Source: a virus. From it: 42,188 nt of DNA. The DNA lies in IMG/VR virus record IMGVR_UViG_3300030099_001327, positions 1 to 42,188 of that record; one strand, written 5' to 3'. Shown piece by piece: positions 16,076-25,279 of this stretch; the first letter of the stretch is position 1, and each line of letters begins with the position of its first letter. A program made the position numbers and the translations under genes. The notes beneath the pieces were generated by a model that was not told where the DNA came from, did not search any database, and saw only the letters and a list, made by a program, of their open reading frames with translations.

Positions 16076-16713
16076 TAAACCTTTTGATATAAGTTATACC
16101 ATGATTCTTTTTTAGCAGTATTTGGATCATCTCCAACTCTACCACCTAACTTATAATAAGTAGTTCCTGCATCTAATGCACCTGATGCAAACTGAAGTGC
16201 TGATGCACTTGGATCTAACCCTCGTTGCATTTGCATAGAGTTAACTTGATTTAAGGCACTATAGTAAGCACTATCAGCACTAAATGTTAAGTTCTTTCGT
16301 TGCCTACCTATGTTACCTAAACTAATATCTAAGTTACGATTAATTGCATTAAGATTATTTATCGATTGTCTCTCTAAATCACTTATTTGCATTCCTGGTG
16401 ATATACCTTCAACTCCTGCTTCACCACTCGCAGTGATCGCAGTACCAGTTGCCTTAAGTGCTTCTACTTGTTGTTCTAATGCTAAGTTACCTGCTTGTTC
16501 TAGTTGTTGATTTTCAGCAGCCTTAAGTGCTCTATTCTTTTCAGCTATCTGTGCCATTGAGTTTTTATAAGACTCATTAGCTAAACGTGCGTTTTCTTCA
16601 GCCATTCTATTAGCATTAGCTATTTGTGCTCTCTGTGCTTCTTGCTGTTTAGATATTGAAGCTGCTGAAATAGCTAGTTGTGTTAAGGCTATAGCTTCTA
16701 CTCCAGTACACAT
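16075..16713 (-). CDS. Internal virion protein B (T7 gp14-like)
   Basis: A 212-residue protein (T7 gp14 is 196). It has the N-terminal MCTGVEAIALTQLAISAAS, then a long Ala/Gln/Asn-rich helix (AQIANANRMAEENARLANES) and a Gly-rich tail. In T7 gp14 inserts in the outer membrane during ejection. The family order tail tube B, gp14, gp15, gp16 is kept exactly. Identified by N-terminal pattern, length and order. Confidence 0.85.
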   Translation of the reverse strand: MCTGVEAIALTQLAISAASISKQQEAQRAQIANANRMAEENARLANESYKNSMAQIAEKNRALKAAENQQLEQAGNLALEQQVEALKATGTAITASGEAGVEGISPGMQISDLERQSINNLNAINRNLDISLGNIGRQRKNLTFSADSAYYSALNQVNSMQMQRGLDPSASALQFASGALDAGTTYYKLGGRVGDDPNTAKKESWYNLYQKV

Positions 16714-16714
16714 T

Positions 16715-19327
16715 TTAACTCCTCGGAGAACGTACTACTAAGAACCCTTCGTACTCTGCTGATTGAAACCTACATGGTAAATGCTTTGTATTTTGTATCT
16801 CTATAATCACGTTATCACTCTTGGATAGTACTGGTACTCTAAAGGTTCCTGATTGTAATGCCTGTTCATCTATAACTGTTGTACCAATAGTTAAACCACT
16901 AAATGTATTGGTTCGAGAGGTTCTACCTGCGGTAGGTAACGGTGATACAATTACTTCAAAGAAACCTGAGTTACTAAAGTTAAATGACATGTTACGTATC
17001 TGTAACCTAGCGATCTCAACAGTAACATCATTTTCCTTATGTACTTGTTCACTAACACGATACTTAAATGTAAAAGGTATACCTGCGAATACTGATTTAC
17101 CTGCTGCTAGTTGAGTATTTACATCACCAGATGTAATAATCTTACCTGTGTCTAATATGTACTGTGCAGTATTATCAGTATAAGGTAATGATGTTGTACC
17201 TCCTGTCTTAAGTTCTACCCTACGATCTAAATGTATACTCTGTTTATCTTCCATTACTACTGATGCAGGATCTGAAGATAACGTAAGTTTCTCTAAGAAA
17301 AGGCTATTACTACGTTTAAATAATAAGAATACATCTGACCCTAAAATAGACATAGAGAGTACATCAGCATCAAAGGTCCATTTAGACCAGGATGATTGTA
17401 GTTTCTCTGCCCCAGACCAAAAGTACTTATAAACGTAAATACTCTTTCGATCTGTAGCTCCTAATGCTAGTAAGATCTCTTCATTAGAAGATGATGCGAG
17501 TTGTAAAATATTACCTTCGATGTACTCAGGTACATGTGCGGTTACCTCTTGTGCATCTGATGTCTCAGTAGAGATATCTAAGAAGTACTCACGTACACCT
17601 GAGAAGTTACCTCGTGTAAAAGGAAAGTAAACGTATCTACCTGCTGGTACTGGTTTAGCTTTTGTATCAGTTTCAAAGTTAGTAGCTACATCAATAGAAA
17701 CAGTAGTAGGTGTTAGTAGTTCTCCTGCGGATACCTTAAATTGTTGTAAGTCTGAGAAAATAAGAAGACTTTCGTTAAAAGGAATTGCATGTCGTAATAT
17801 GGATACTTGATTATTTGATACTGCAACATCGATTGGTTCACTATCTAAGATGGTTAATGTTGTAGTTACAAAAAGATTGTAAAACCCTCCTGCTTCACTA
17901 AAGATTACATTTTCATCACTCAAGAAACCTAAACGATTTCTATGAAAAAAGATGTCATTAATTTTAAAGTCAGTAAAGGAAGGAAAAGGATTGGTATCTA
18001 TGTCGCCAACAGTACGTGCTAACCAAGGTGATTGTTCTAATACAAAGTATACTTCATTACCATCAAACTGTTTCTTAAGTTGATGAGGCATTGTACTAGC
18101 ATTAAAGCTAGTCTTGTAAGGATCTAAATCGGTTATAGTTCCATACCTCGGTAGTAATGTCTCCTTCCAGGTGTCACCATTCCAATACACATAGTAATCA
18201 TCCTGTGCCTTTTGGTTATCACCTCCTACCTTAATGGTAAAACCTAAACCAGTATCGTTATAATCATTAGCAGCAATAGCATTACTAGTATCTCTAACAT
18301 AACCTTTCTTTGCTTCAGTAGGTAAGGTAGCAGGTAGTTTACCAAAAGAGGACACTTGTTTATGCCCAATAAATACATCTATATCTTCATTACCACGACC
18401 ATCTGATACCTCTATATCAAAGTCTGTATCTGATGCTAAGTAAATAAAATTAGATCCAGCAGTATCATCGTGTACTGTATACCAATTTCCTGGAAGTGCA
18501 GTATTACCTGTTCCCTTAATTGATACTGCATCTAGATGTTCACTAGATATATCTAAATCAGTAATAACATCAGTGTTTACTGTTAACCCAGAAGATCCAG
18601 TAGCTAATGCTTTAGCAATTACTTGTGTACTTACTGCTGCTTGGTTGTTAATTTGAGTAGTTTGTGGAGTAGCTCCATCTGCTCCAGTAGTATTACTTTT
18701 AATTACACCATCAGGTGTTTCTACAGTAACTGTATGTGTTTTAGTACCTTGTGTAATCTTAACGCTATACTTAGATTTAAAGTCACCATTCTTTACATAA
18801 ATGTACGCTTCAAAAGGTCTCTCATGTGAATAAGTAGTACCTTTGGTAATGGTCTTACTTCTATTTAAAATAAATGTAAAGTCAGCTACAGTAGTAGCAC
18901 CAAAGGTTTCTTGTGCAGTAGAATCTGAAGGTACTGTTAAGTACCCTGTCTCAGTACTAGTTAAAGCATCTTTATTAGTATTTTTAAATACTGGTATCTC
19001 ATTACCTGCTTGAGCAGTAGTAGTGTTTGTAGCATGATAAGGTGCATACTTACCTACTAAATCAAATACTTTAATACTCTGATCTGATAATACTGTTACG
19101 TATGCTTCTTCTTCATCTCTCTGTATCGTATGAATAAATGCAGTACTATCGGTAAAGTTATTATCAATCTCACTTATATGCTGAGTCCCAGGTCTCTTCT
19201 CTAATCCACGTACTACCGAAGATAAACCATTTTCTTGGATCTCCCCTTGGGTAGGTAGTCTTAACGATGGTGGTTGTTGTGACACACCATTGATCAAGTT
19301 AGGGATTGCTCCAGAAACTAACGGCAT
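16715..19327 (-). CDS. Tail tubular protein B (T7 gp12-like nozzle)
   Basis: An 870-residue beta-rich protein (T7 gp12 is 794). The N-terminus LVSGAIPNLINGVSQQPPSL, followed by RLPTQGEIQENGLSSVVRGL and EKRPGT, is the hallmark of podovirus nozzle proteins. It forms the tip of the stubby tail below the adaptor ring and gates DNA exit. Also visible is DIFFHRNRLGFLSDENVIFS. The C-terminus (EYEGFLVVRSPRS) matches the family. Two bases separate it from tail tube A. Confidence 0.93.
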   Translation of the reverse strand: MPLVSGAIPNLINGVSQQPPSLRLPTQGEIQENGLSSVVRGLEKRPGTQHISEIDNNFTDSTAFIHTIQRDEEEAYVTVLSDQSIKVFDLVGKYAPYHATNTTTAQAGNEIPVFKNTNKDALTSTETGYLTVPSDSTAQETFGATTVADFTFILNRSKTITKGTTYSHERPFEAYIYVKNGDFKSKYSVKITQGTKTHTVTVETPDGVIKSNTTGADGATPQTTQINNQAAVSTQVIAKALATGSSGLTVNTDVITDLDISSEHLDAVSIKGTGNTALPGNWYTVHDDTAGSNFIYLASDTDFDIEVSDGRGNEDIDVFIGHKQVSSFGKLPATLPTEAKKGYVRDTSNAIAANDYNDTGLGFTIKVGGDNQKAQDDYYVYWNGDTWKETLLPRYGTITDLDPYKTSFNASTMPHQLKKQFDGNEVYFVLEQSPWLARTVGDIDTNPFPSFTDFKINDIFFHRNRLGFLSDENVIFSEAGGFYNLFVTTTLTILDSEPIDVAVSNNQVSILRHAIPFNESLLIFSDLQQFKVSAGELLTPTTVSIDVATNFETDTKAKPVPAGRYVYFPFTRGNFSGVREYFLDISTETSDAQEVTAHVPEYIEGNILQLASSSNEEILLALGATDRKSIYVYKYFWSGAEKLQSSWSKWTFDADVLSMSILGSDVFLLFKRSNSLFLEKLTLSSDPASVVMEDKQSIHLDRRVELKTGGTTSLPYTDNTAQYILDTGKIITSGDVNTQLAAGKSVFAGIPFTFKYRVSEQVHKENDVTVEIARLQIRNMSFNFSNSGFFEVIVSPLPTAGRTSRTNTFSGLTIGTTVIDEQALQSGTFRVPVLSKSDNVIIEIQNTKHLPCRFQSAEYEGFLVVRSPRS

Positions 19328-19328
19328 A

Positions 19329-19961
19329 TTACGATGATGTTTCGGTTAGTGTATTGGTTATATAATGCTCACTAAAGATGTTTCTATCTAACGGAGCAAA
19401 GGTGTCGTAGTTATCAAAGATATTAAAGTCAGAAGTCTCTGCTTGGTAGTCCTGTAGTTCTATAAATGCTTGTTGTTCATCCTGCATTTGAAACCCATGT
19501 ATATTAGGAGAACTTAAGACTCTATCTTGAAATATACGTGCAGAACGTATTGTAATGTAACGTCTAGCTACTTCAGGTATATCAGTAAAGTCTAAGAGAA
19601 CTACTGCATCTACTTGTACACCACTTGTAAATGTATAACTATTAGCTATTCTATTGTATAACTTACGTCCTCTCTCAACTATATCTTTAGTGTTAGAACG
19701 TAAAGTTGTTCTAGTGTCTACACGTAAATAGTTATTAGGTAATACTATTTGATTATCACTATTAAGGGGTAAAGTTACTTTTAAATCTGTATTAAATATC
19801 CAACCCTTACTCTGAGTTTCTTTATTAACATTCTCTAAGATAGTTTCGGCTAACTCAGCATCTTCTAAGCCTGATATCAATGAGTTAACTGGTGCTTCAC
19901 CAATACTCGTGAGCATTACGTTAACTGCTTCTAGTTTAGTTGTGGGTTGTAGTGTAGCCAT
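19329..19961 (-). CDS. Tail tubular protein A (T7 gp11-like adaptor)
   Basis: A 210-residue protein (T7 gp11 is 196) with the family N-terminus TTKLEAVNVMLTSIGEAPVN followed by SKGWIFNTDLKVTLPLNSDN and a central ARRYITIRSARIFQ. It forms the adaptor ring joining the portal to the nozzle. The gene order after the capsid gene is as in T7, apart from one small Lys-rich gene. Confidence 0.92.
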   Translation of the reverse strand: MATLQPTTKLEAVNVMLTSIGEAPVNSLISGLEDAELAETILENVNKETQSKGWIFNTDLKVTLPLNSDNQIVLPNNYLRVDTRTTLRSNTKDIVERGRKLYNRIANSYTFTSGVQVDAVVLLDFTDIPEVARRYITIRSARIFQDRVLSSPNIHGFQMQDEQQAFIELQDYQAETSDFNIFDNYDTFAPLDRNIFSEHYITNTLTETSS

Positions 19962-19964
19962 TGT

Positions 19965-20141
19965 TTAATAAGTATTACTTGCCATCATCTTTTTCTTTAC
20001 CTTCTTCTTTTTTTTCTTTTTCTTCTTCTTATACTTAGAAGTAGGATCATCAGATACAGTTGCACTTCCTAAGTTACCTTTAAATATTGAAGAATGTGTA
20101 GGTAAAGGACTTTTCTTTTTTTTAATCTTTAAGTTATCCAT
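19965..20141 (-). CDS. Small polylysine protein between capsid and tail tube A
   Basis: A 58-residue protein. It starts MDNLKIKKKKSPLPTHSSIF, has a middle GNLGSATVSDDPTSKYKKK and runs into about ten further lysines before MMASNTY. It starts just after the hairpin that follows the capsid gene and ends 3 bases before the tail tube A start. No family recognised. Position and charge suggest a small virion-associated or DNA-contacting protein. Its A-rich codon run is similar to that in the gene at 1833-2186. Confidence 0.6.
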   Translation of the reverse strand: MDNLKIKKKKSPLPTHSSIFKGNLGSATVSDDPTSKYKKKKKKKKKKVKKKMMASNTY

Positions 20142-20159
20142 GTGTATTTAAAATGAGGA

Positions 20160-20208
20160 AAGGGGGCAGAGCAGGCCCGAACACGCACTAAACTTCTGAT
20201 ACCCCCTT
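20160..20208 (-). terminator. Hairpin after major capsid gene (T7 T-phi analogue)
   Basis: AAGGGGG and CCCCCTT form a 7-bp GC-rich stem (20202-20208 with 20160-20166), with an inner GGGC/GCCC stem (164-167 with 175-178). On the transcribed strand it is followed by TCCTCATTTT. It sits 19 bp after the capsid stop, where T7 has its late terminator. A partial terminator would lower tail gene expression relative to capsid. Confidence 0.6.
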
Positions 20209-20226
20209 AAATGGATGCAGTCCTGT

Positions 20227-21456
20227 TTATGCAGACTTTAAAGCTACTGCCATTGCAGGACGGAGTACATCGTGCCCCATCGCATATTTGGACACGATTA
20301 GAGTACCTTGTCGATCAATCTGGTACTCGGATTCAACAGCCAAGTCCATCAGTTTAACTGTGGCACAGGCATCTTTAGAGAACACGAAACCACGAATCTT
20401 ACTAACTTCGGTTCCAAAGTTAACAGTAGAGCTTCCGTCAAGTCCACCATCGGCACCTACGTTACTTCCACCTGCGGTAGTTGCAGAATAAGAACCGCCA
20501 AGGTTATAAGCAGCAGCCCTTCCAGAACCTACATCAGCAGCAAGAGGTGCTGAATCGGCTAAGGAGTTACCATTACTCACATTAAAGATAGAATTACTCC
20601 AAGTACCTGCGGAGTTATAAGATCCAAAGTGAGGGGTGGTAACAATAGGAATACCTGCAATAGAAGGTAACTGCATACTTCCGATAGAACCTGTACCTCC
20701 AAAATCTCTATTAAATACAGCGAGATCAGTACCTCCACTAGCAGTGGTACTATCAAAGATGTCGTAGTAAACATCAGTAGGAAGTAAACACACCAATCCA
20801 TCTAAAGGTGCACCAATCTTCTCAAGTTCTCGCCTCGCATCCATAATGGATTTAGCGATAAACTTAGGTTCTCTCGATTTTGCAGCACTATTACCACTTG
20901 CGGGACCAATAGTGATGTTTGCAGAGAAGTCCTCTTCATCAAATGACTTATAGTTATTGATGAGCTTTGAGGCACGTTCTACATTAGTAGTGAGAGCAGC
21001 CTTAGTGAGTACACGAAGGATGTTCTGATCAGCTACTTTTGAAAGTCCGTATCCTGCTTCCTGAGTGTAGACATTTCTAATATCGAAGTGCTGGATTGCT
21101 TCATCGATACGAGGAATGAACTGAGCGTTAATCAAGAGGTCATCAATGGTGACGAGTCTCTCTGAGTGACTAGCGTTTGCATCAGGGGCAATACGTGCTC
21201 CAGGTGTGTGGTAAGCAGCATCCCTATATTTACCAGTCATGATAAACTGGGCTTCTTTACCCTTAGAGATGGTACGTACCCTATGAAGGGGCATCATTAC
21301 GTTCCGAGTTTGGAACGCAGTCATAACCTCTCCTGCGTACAATTTTAGAAATAGTTCTCTGGAGTCACTACCTTGACGAGCAGCAGCACCTCCAATATTT
21401 TTTAAACCACTACGAATAGAAGTATATTCCGCAGTGGCATCTTGAAAATCAGGCAT
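20227..21456 (-). CDS. Major capsid protein (T7 gp10-like)
   Basis: A 409-residue HK97-fold capsid protein. The N-terminal block SRELFLKLYAGEVMTAFQTR, followed by NVMMPLHRVRTISKGKEAQF and TGKYRDAAYHTPGARI, is typical of T7-like capsids (345 residues in T7; marine relatives are longer). The C-terminal RQGTLIVSKYAMGHDVLRPA is also characteristic. It is preceded by the scaffold gene and an intergenic region with regulatory-looking elements, and followed by a strong hairpin, as expected for the most expressed late gene. I saw no sign of the T7 10A/10B frameshift. Confidence 0.95.
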   Translation of the reverse strand: MPDFQDATAEYTSIRSGLKNIGGAAARQGSDSRELFLKLYAGEVMTAFQTRNVMMPLHRVRTISKGKEAQFIMTGKYRDAAYHTPGARIAPDANASHSERLVTIDDLLINAQFIPRIDEAIQHFDIRNVYTQEAGYGLSKVADQNILRVLTKAALTTNVERASKLINNYKSFDEEDFSANITIGPASGNSAAKSREPKFIAKSIMDARRELEKIGAPLDGLVCLLPTDVYYDIFDSTTASGGTDLAVFNRDFGGTGSIGSMQLPSIAGIPIVTTPHFGSYNSAGTWSNSIFNVSNGNSLADSAPLAADVGSGRAAAYNLGGSYSATTAGGSNVGADGGLDGSSTVNFGTEVSKIRGFVFSKDACATVKLMDLAVESEYQIDRQGTLIVSKYAMGHDVLRPAMAVALKSA

Positions 21457-21479
21457 TATTACCTTTCTTGTTTATGGTT

Positions 21480-21508
21480 AAGTATGTACACATGTGCATA
21501 CATCCTAG
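21480..21508 (-). promoter_or_regulatory. 29-bp alternating purine-pyrimidine element before capsid gene
   Basis: The 22 bases 21482-21503 alternate purine and pyrimidine without a break and contain an imperfect palindrome (21482-21501); CCTAG follows on the plus strand. The same arrangement is at 39876-39904, with 20 of 29 positions identical. It sits 24-52 bp before the capsid ATG. Candidate phage RNA polymerase promoter or operator; unproven. Confidence 0.45.
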
Positions 21509-21529
21509 TAAACAAGAGTTCGTACTAGG
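21504..21529 (-). other. 7-bp inverted repeat in capsid leader
   Basis: CCTAGTA (21504-21510) and TACTAGG (21523-21529) are perfect reverse complements with a 12-base loop, and a small CCCT/AGGG hairpin lies just upstream at 21534-21545. Together they would structure the 5' leader of the capsid mRNA, perhaps as a processing or stability element. No U-run follows, so a terminator is unlikely. Confidence 0.5.
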
Positions 21530-21586
21530 TTCTCCCTCGCAAGGGGCAAAGTCTAATATCTTGAGTACGGATAATTCTGCTTAATG

Positions 21587-22393
21587 TTACATTATATTAG
21601 ATCGTTGAAGACGATCCGTTACTTCCCTTCGGTATGCAGGGTCTGATTGATACCGAGGGTCGCTCATGGCAGATGTTAGTTGTTGTACGGACTCATAACG
21701 ACTACCGAAAGATTGCCCTCCACTACCTGAGATTAGGTTAGGTTCAGTATCTTGATTATCTAGCATAAACCTCGATGCTAAACCTTGAACGGCAAAGTTG
21801 ACTAAGTTGTTGTCTCCAGATTCTATCATGTGATTAAAAGCATCTACTTCGTATTCATTTAAATTATCTGATGCCCACTCTGTCATCGCTTGATAGTTCT
21901 CTTGACCACCAACTGAGTCATACACACTTGACTCTATCTGTTCAGCCATTGCTAGTTGACCTTCAAGATAGTTGTCTACCATTTCTGATGGTATCCCTGC
22001 TTCTTCTAATGCCTTGTAAGCTGCATCAGAGAGTCCACCAGTTTCATTAAACTCTTCTTCAAACTTCTGATAGTCTAACCCATAACTTTCTAAGAATGAA
22101 TCTACGTTACCAGAGGTTACCTCATCTCCTTCTTCATACTCTTGTGCTTCCTGAAGTTCTTCATAAGACTCCTGAGGTTCCTCTTGGTTACGAGTGTGAA
22201 ACTCTGTCTCTAAGTTTTGGTAAGCCTGAGCTAGTTCCTCAGGGGAACTAAACTTCTCAGGCAACCACTCTGGTCTATCATCGTTTGACGATTGAACACC
22301 TTCTACTTTTTCAAGCATTTCCTGTACATGCCCTGCATCTTCAATAGTAGTATCGTGTTCTACAGGATCGTGAGTTTGAACTGCATCCACCAT
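21587..22393 (-). CDS. Capsid assembly scaffolding protein (T7 gp9-like)
   Basis: A 268-residue, strongly acidic protein (T7 gp9 is 307) between portal and capsid genes. It contains PEWLPEKFSSPEELAQAYQN, a motif common to podovirus scaffold proteins, then a long Glu/Gln-rich region and a basic, helical C-terminus (DPAYRREVTDRLQRSNIM) that would bind the capsid protein. It guides procapsid assembly and exits before DNA enters. Confidence 0.9.
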   Translation of the reverse strand: MVDAVQTHDPVEHDTTIEDAGHVQEMLEKVEGVQSSNDDRPEWLPEKFSSPEELAQAYQNLETEFHTRNQEEPQESYEELQEAQEYEEGDEVTSGNVDSFLESYGLDYQKFEEEFNETGGLSDAAYKALEEAGIPSEMVDNYLEGQLAMAEQIESSVYDSVGGQENYQAMTEWASDNLNEYEVDAFNHMIESGDNNLVNFAVQGLASRFMLDNQDTEPNLISGSGGQSFGSRYESVQQLTSAMSDPRYQSDPAYRREVTDRLQRSNIM

Positions 22394-22395
22394 TC

Positions 22396-22473
22396 TTACT
22401 CTTCCTCTTGTTCGGTTTGTTCTTCTTCTTCCTCAAGTTCTAATAACCTGAGAGTACGTTCACGTAAGTTCAC
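22396..22473 (-). CDS. Possible 25-residue acidic peptide
   Basis: A short frame with GTG start at 22471-22473 (MNLRERTLRLLELEEEEEQT then EQEEE) fills the gap between the 132-residue gene and the scaffold gene. It begins one base after the upstream stop and ends two bases before the scaffold ATG. The tight packing is the only support; it has no clear ribosome site. Confidence 0.25.
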   Translation of the reverse strand: MNLRERTLRLLELEEEEEQTEQEEE

Positions 22474-22474
22474 G

Positions 22475-22873
22475 TTATTTTTTTTTCTTTTTAGGATGTG
22501 GAATACCATGAGATACTCGTATCTCTCTAGCTGATTTCTCTACCTGCTCAGGAGATGATCCATGTTTAGCAATTAATCTTTGAAATGCTTTGACTGCTTC
22601 ATCTCTAGTTTTGGTAGTAAACTCCTTACCTTTAAACATAAAAGTTTTTTTACCTGCTTTTTTAGCTTTAGCAAATGCAGATGTAAAATCTTGAAGTTTA
22701 ACTTGTTCCCTAGATGGAGTCTTTGCTGCCTCTTGTACACGTTTATTAACATTCTTAAGAGACATAAAGTTTTTAAATTTATTAAGTAAAGATCCTTTAG
22801 TATCGGTTTCACTTAGTCTTTTCATGGGTGGTCTTCCTCTCTGACTCCCATACGTACCTTTACCTTGTGGCAT
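22475..22873 (-). CDS. Hypothetical basic protein between portal and scaffold
   Basis: A 132-residue, Lys-rich protein beginning MPQGKGTYGSQRGRPPMKRL and ending SHGIPHPKKKKK. It is helical in the middle (VKLQDFTSAFAKAKKAGKKT) with a GKEFTTKTRDEAVKAF segment. Start overlaps the portal stop by one base. Small basic proteins here are common in marine T7-like phages; no function known, head completion or DNA contact possible. Confidence 0.7.
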   Translation of the reverse strand: MPQGKGTYGSQRGRPPMKRLSETDTKGSLLNKFKNFMSLKNVNKRVQEAAKTPSREQVKLQDFTSAFAKAKKAGKKTFMFKGKEFTTKTRDEAVKAFQRLIAKHGSSPEQVEKSAREIRVSHGIPHPKKKKK

Positions 22874-24477
22874 TATTGTCCTTGTTGTTGTTGATTCTGT
22901 TTAAGACTTTCGCTTACTTGTTTAACAATCTCAGGGTTACTAACGGCACGTTCTGCCATCTTACCCATCATTTGAGATTGTGCTTGAGCTTGTTGTGCTT
23001 GTTGTGCTTGAATCATCTCTTGTTGTTTTTGTTCTTGGGATTTGATAAGTCCATTAGTATCAATGCCAAGAGATGCCCCAAGACGATCAAGATAATCAGT
23101 GACATTTAATTCCTGTCCCAATACCTGTGGTCCCAAAGGTTGCAAGTACTGTAAGAATGTCGCTAGTTTGTTGAGGTCTTGTCCTCGACCTAACGCTTCG
23201 ATGCCTGTGACAATCTGTGGTTTGAGAGAGTCTTTAGGAAACTTAGGCATCTTCTTTTGTTGTTCTAAACGATTGAGTAAAAGGTTGACCAAGGGAACTT
23301 GGAACTCTTGAGATAACACGGAGTAAACACCACCTAATGCCATCTCTAGTTCTTGGGCTGCAAATCGTATCTCTTCTGCGGTTACCCTCTCTGCTTGTCT
23401 CTGTACTGCGGAGTTGAGTAAAAATGCAAATGATAGACGTTCTTGGATTTGCCTCGCTACATCTTGTGCTACACGAAAGTCATTGAATTTATTGACTTGA
23501 AGTACTGATACATCTTCAGCAGCACCTTGTACAATAGCTCCATTAGGAGACTCTGCTAGTGATCTGAGTTTTGTGGTACCATTAGGTCTAACCATAAAGA
23601 GCACCTTAGCAGCACTTGCTGATCCTTCTACAATGGATCTAGTCAATGCTTCTAAACTCTTTAGGTCACCTATGTATTCCTCAACAAACCCTCTTCCATA
23701 GTCCTCAGAATCAATCCTCGTAAACCTCAAGGGTATAAATGGATTCTTGTCCTCCTCGTATGTGCCTGAAGAACTTTCTATTTCTTGACCTTCTACCTCT
23801 TGTTTTACTTCCCATCCTGATTCTGTCTTCTTGACACAGGTGTATAGGTCGTAGTTCTTTTGTCCGTAGTCTGCGTTGGGTGTAGTAACTTTGGATCGTA
23901 CCTCCTCAGGTAACATTAAGGGACTCAAAGATTCTACTGTAATAATCTCTAAGACATTTCCCATTGCATCACGTTTGACCACGTAGCGATCCAAACGAAA
24001 CACACGCATACCACCATCTTTAGGCATGTACACGAGAGCATTACCAGTAACGATGAGGTGCTTAAGTGCTTCAAAGACAGGCACCCGTATTGCCTTAGCT
24101 TCGATCTCTCCCATAGCAGATCGTTCAATACGTGCTAACCCTTCTTCTACTGCACCTCTCTGGTTTGGTCCCACTAGGTTCTCTAGGTCAAAGTCATCTA
24201 TTGTTAACCTAAAAAATGGTGAGTTAGGAGGTAAGAGTGCTAAGAGTAACTTAGATGCTAGGTTGTTGACTCCTCTAGCACCTACACTCTGAAATGGTTG
24301 ACGAAAGAAGTTAGCAGAACTATGTCCTTCACGAGGTAGAAGTGATGGGATAGTAATCTCTGCTGCTTCCCTAGCACGTTCTAAAAATGGGTTTCTCTCT
24401 GCGTAACCTAAGTTATACCTGCTCTTTATAGAACCTGTAGGTATATCTTGGTCTTCTTTAACTTCTACTTTATCCAT
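22873..24477 (-). CDS. Portal protein (T7 gp8-like head-tail connector)
   Basis: A 534-residue protein, nearly the same length as T7 gp8 (536). Key family blocks: RAREAAEITIPSLLPREGHS, ARGVNNLASKLLLALLPPNS, VTGNALVYMPKDG and RVTAEEIRFAAQELEMALGG. It forms the dodecameric ring at one capsid vertex that the terminase docks on and the tail attaches to. The C-terminus is a Gln-rich tail. It is followed by the basic gene, scaffold and capsid. Confidence 0.95.
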   Translation of the reverse strand: MDKVEVKEDQDIPTGSIKSRYNLGYAERNPFLERAREAAEITIPSLLPREGHSSANFFRQPFQSVGARGVNNLASKLLLALLPPNSPFFRLTIDDFDLENLVGPNQRGAVEEGLARIERSAMGEIEAKAIRVPVFEALKHLIVTGNALVYMPKDGGMRVFRLDRYVVKRDAMGNVLEIITVESLSPLMLPEEVRSKVTTPNADYGQKNYDLYTCVKKTESGWEVKQEVEGQEIESSSGTYEEDKNPFIPLRFTRIDSEDYGRGFVEEYIGDLKSLEALTRSIVEGSASAAKVLFMVRPNGTTKLRSLAESPNGAIVQGAAEDVSVLQVNKFNDFRVAQDVARQIQERLSFAFLLNSAVQRQAERVTAEEIRFAAQELEMALGGVYSVLSQEFQVPLVNLLLNRLEQQKKMPKFPKDSLKPQIVTGIEALGRGQDLNKLATFLQYLQPLGPQVLGQELNVTDYLDRLGASLGIDTNGLIKSQEQKQQEMIQAQQAQQAQAQSQMMGKMAERAVSNPEIVKQVSESLKQNQQQQGQ

Positions 24478-24480
24478 ACA

Positions 24481-24900
24481 TTAATTTGTACCAACGGATG
24501 ATTTATTGCTTCCTGCTACGTTAACTCCAGTTTTACCAGTAGGTCTTACACGGAACTTACGTTTACCTGCTCTAAACCTAGATGCTTTAGCAGAGGGAGT
24601 TTGAAGTGCTAGTAAGCCCTTCCTCTTTTTCCTCGGTCTTTTACTCTGAGCAAAGGCTGAAGTATCTCTCTGGGTTACTGAGTTATCATCATCATCACCA
24701 CCTTTGTTCATACTTCCGTGAAACCTTTCAAATAAGTAGTTTCCAGGTTGAGCAAGGTTGTGTGAAATACCAGCGGGTAACTCTTCTAACGCTCTAGCTC
24801 CAGTTTCTCTCGCAGCATCAATCTGTTCATCAATATTTGTTGCATCTTTTAAATCTTGCATTGATGGTAACTTTGTTCCTGTTCTTGTGGAACCACCCAT
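24481..24900 (-). CDS. Hypothetical Lys/Arg-rich virion-type protein
   Basis: A 139-residue protein from MGGSTRTGTKLPSMQDLKDA. This ATG has an AGAAGGA ribosome site and follows the upstream stop by one base, so it is preferred to the longer frame from 24957. A central GISHNLAQPGNYLFERFHGS is followed by an Asp run and a basic tail ending VGTN. It may correspond to T7 gp7.3-type tail-assembly proteins, which are also small and basic, but I see no decisive motif. Confidence 0.6.
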   Translation of the reverse strand: MGGSTRTGTKLPSMQDLKDATNIDEQIDAARETGARALEELPAGISHNLAQPGNYLFERFHGSMNKGGDDDDNSVTQRDTSAFAQSKRPRKKRKGLLALQTPSAKASRFRAGKRKFRVRPTGKTGVNVAGSNKSSVGTN

Positions 24901-24901
24901 A

Positions 24902-25276
24902 TTATAATTTCCTTCTAAATAGCCTCCAGTCACCTCCCAAGGTACCCTTGTGAACATCGGGTAATCTGGAGCACATTAATTTAAAATAAGGAGACTCTGG
25001 TTCACATGGGATTATGTATTCCGATAGTTGTAAGTTATTCATCAAAGTATCTAATGATTGGAATGCTAATAATGAGTCTTTCCTCGTTGCTTTACTTTGG
25101 TTCATCCACCAGAATACTGTTGGACTTTGTGTGCTAAAAGCACCTATGATCTCACCACCTTTCTCAACGTAATGAGTTGGCATATAAGGTCCGTGACCAT
25201 CCGCACTTGCTGCTTCCATAACCTCTCTGTACACCTCATGTGAATCAATAGGGTGTACGGATACATCACTAAACAT
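24902..25276 (-). CDS. Possible GNAT-fold internal virion protein (T7 gp13-like position)
   Basis: A 124-residue protein (MFSDVSVHPIDSHEVYREVM; ends GGDWRLFRRKL). The beta strands around GGEIIGAFSTQSPTVFWWMN and a late aromatic/basic strand recall the degenerate acetyltransferase fold seen in T7 gp13 and related small phage proteins. A clear acetyl-CoA loop (Q/R-x-x-G-x-G/A) is not visible. Resemblance is weak, so function is left open. Confidence 0.5.
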   Translation of the reverse strand: MFSDVSVHPIDSHEVYREVMEAASADGHGPYMPTHYVEKGGEIIGAFSTQSPTVFWWMNQSKATRKDSLLAFQSLDTLMNNLQLSEYIIPCEPESPYFKLMCSRLPDVHKGTLGGDWRLFRRKL

Positions 25277-25279
25277 ATT

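Noticed and set aside
20227-21456. T7-style 10A/10B capsid frameshift
   Set aside because: No slippery run followed by an extended reading frame was seen at the capsid 3' end; a hairpin follows at once.
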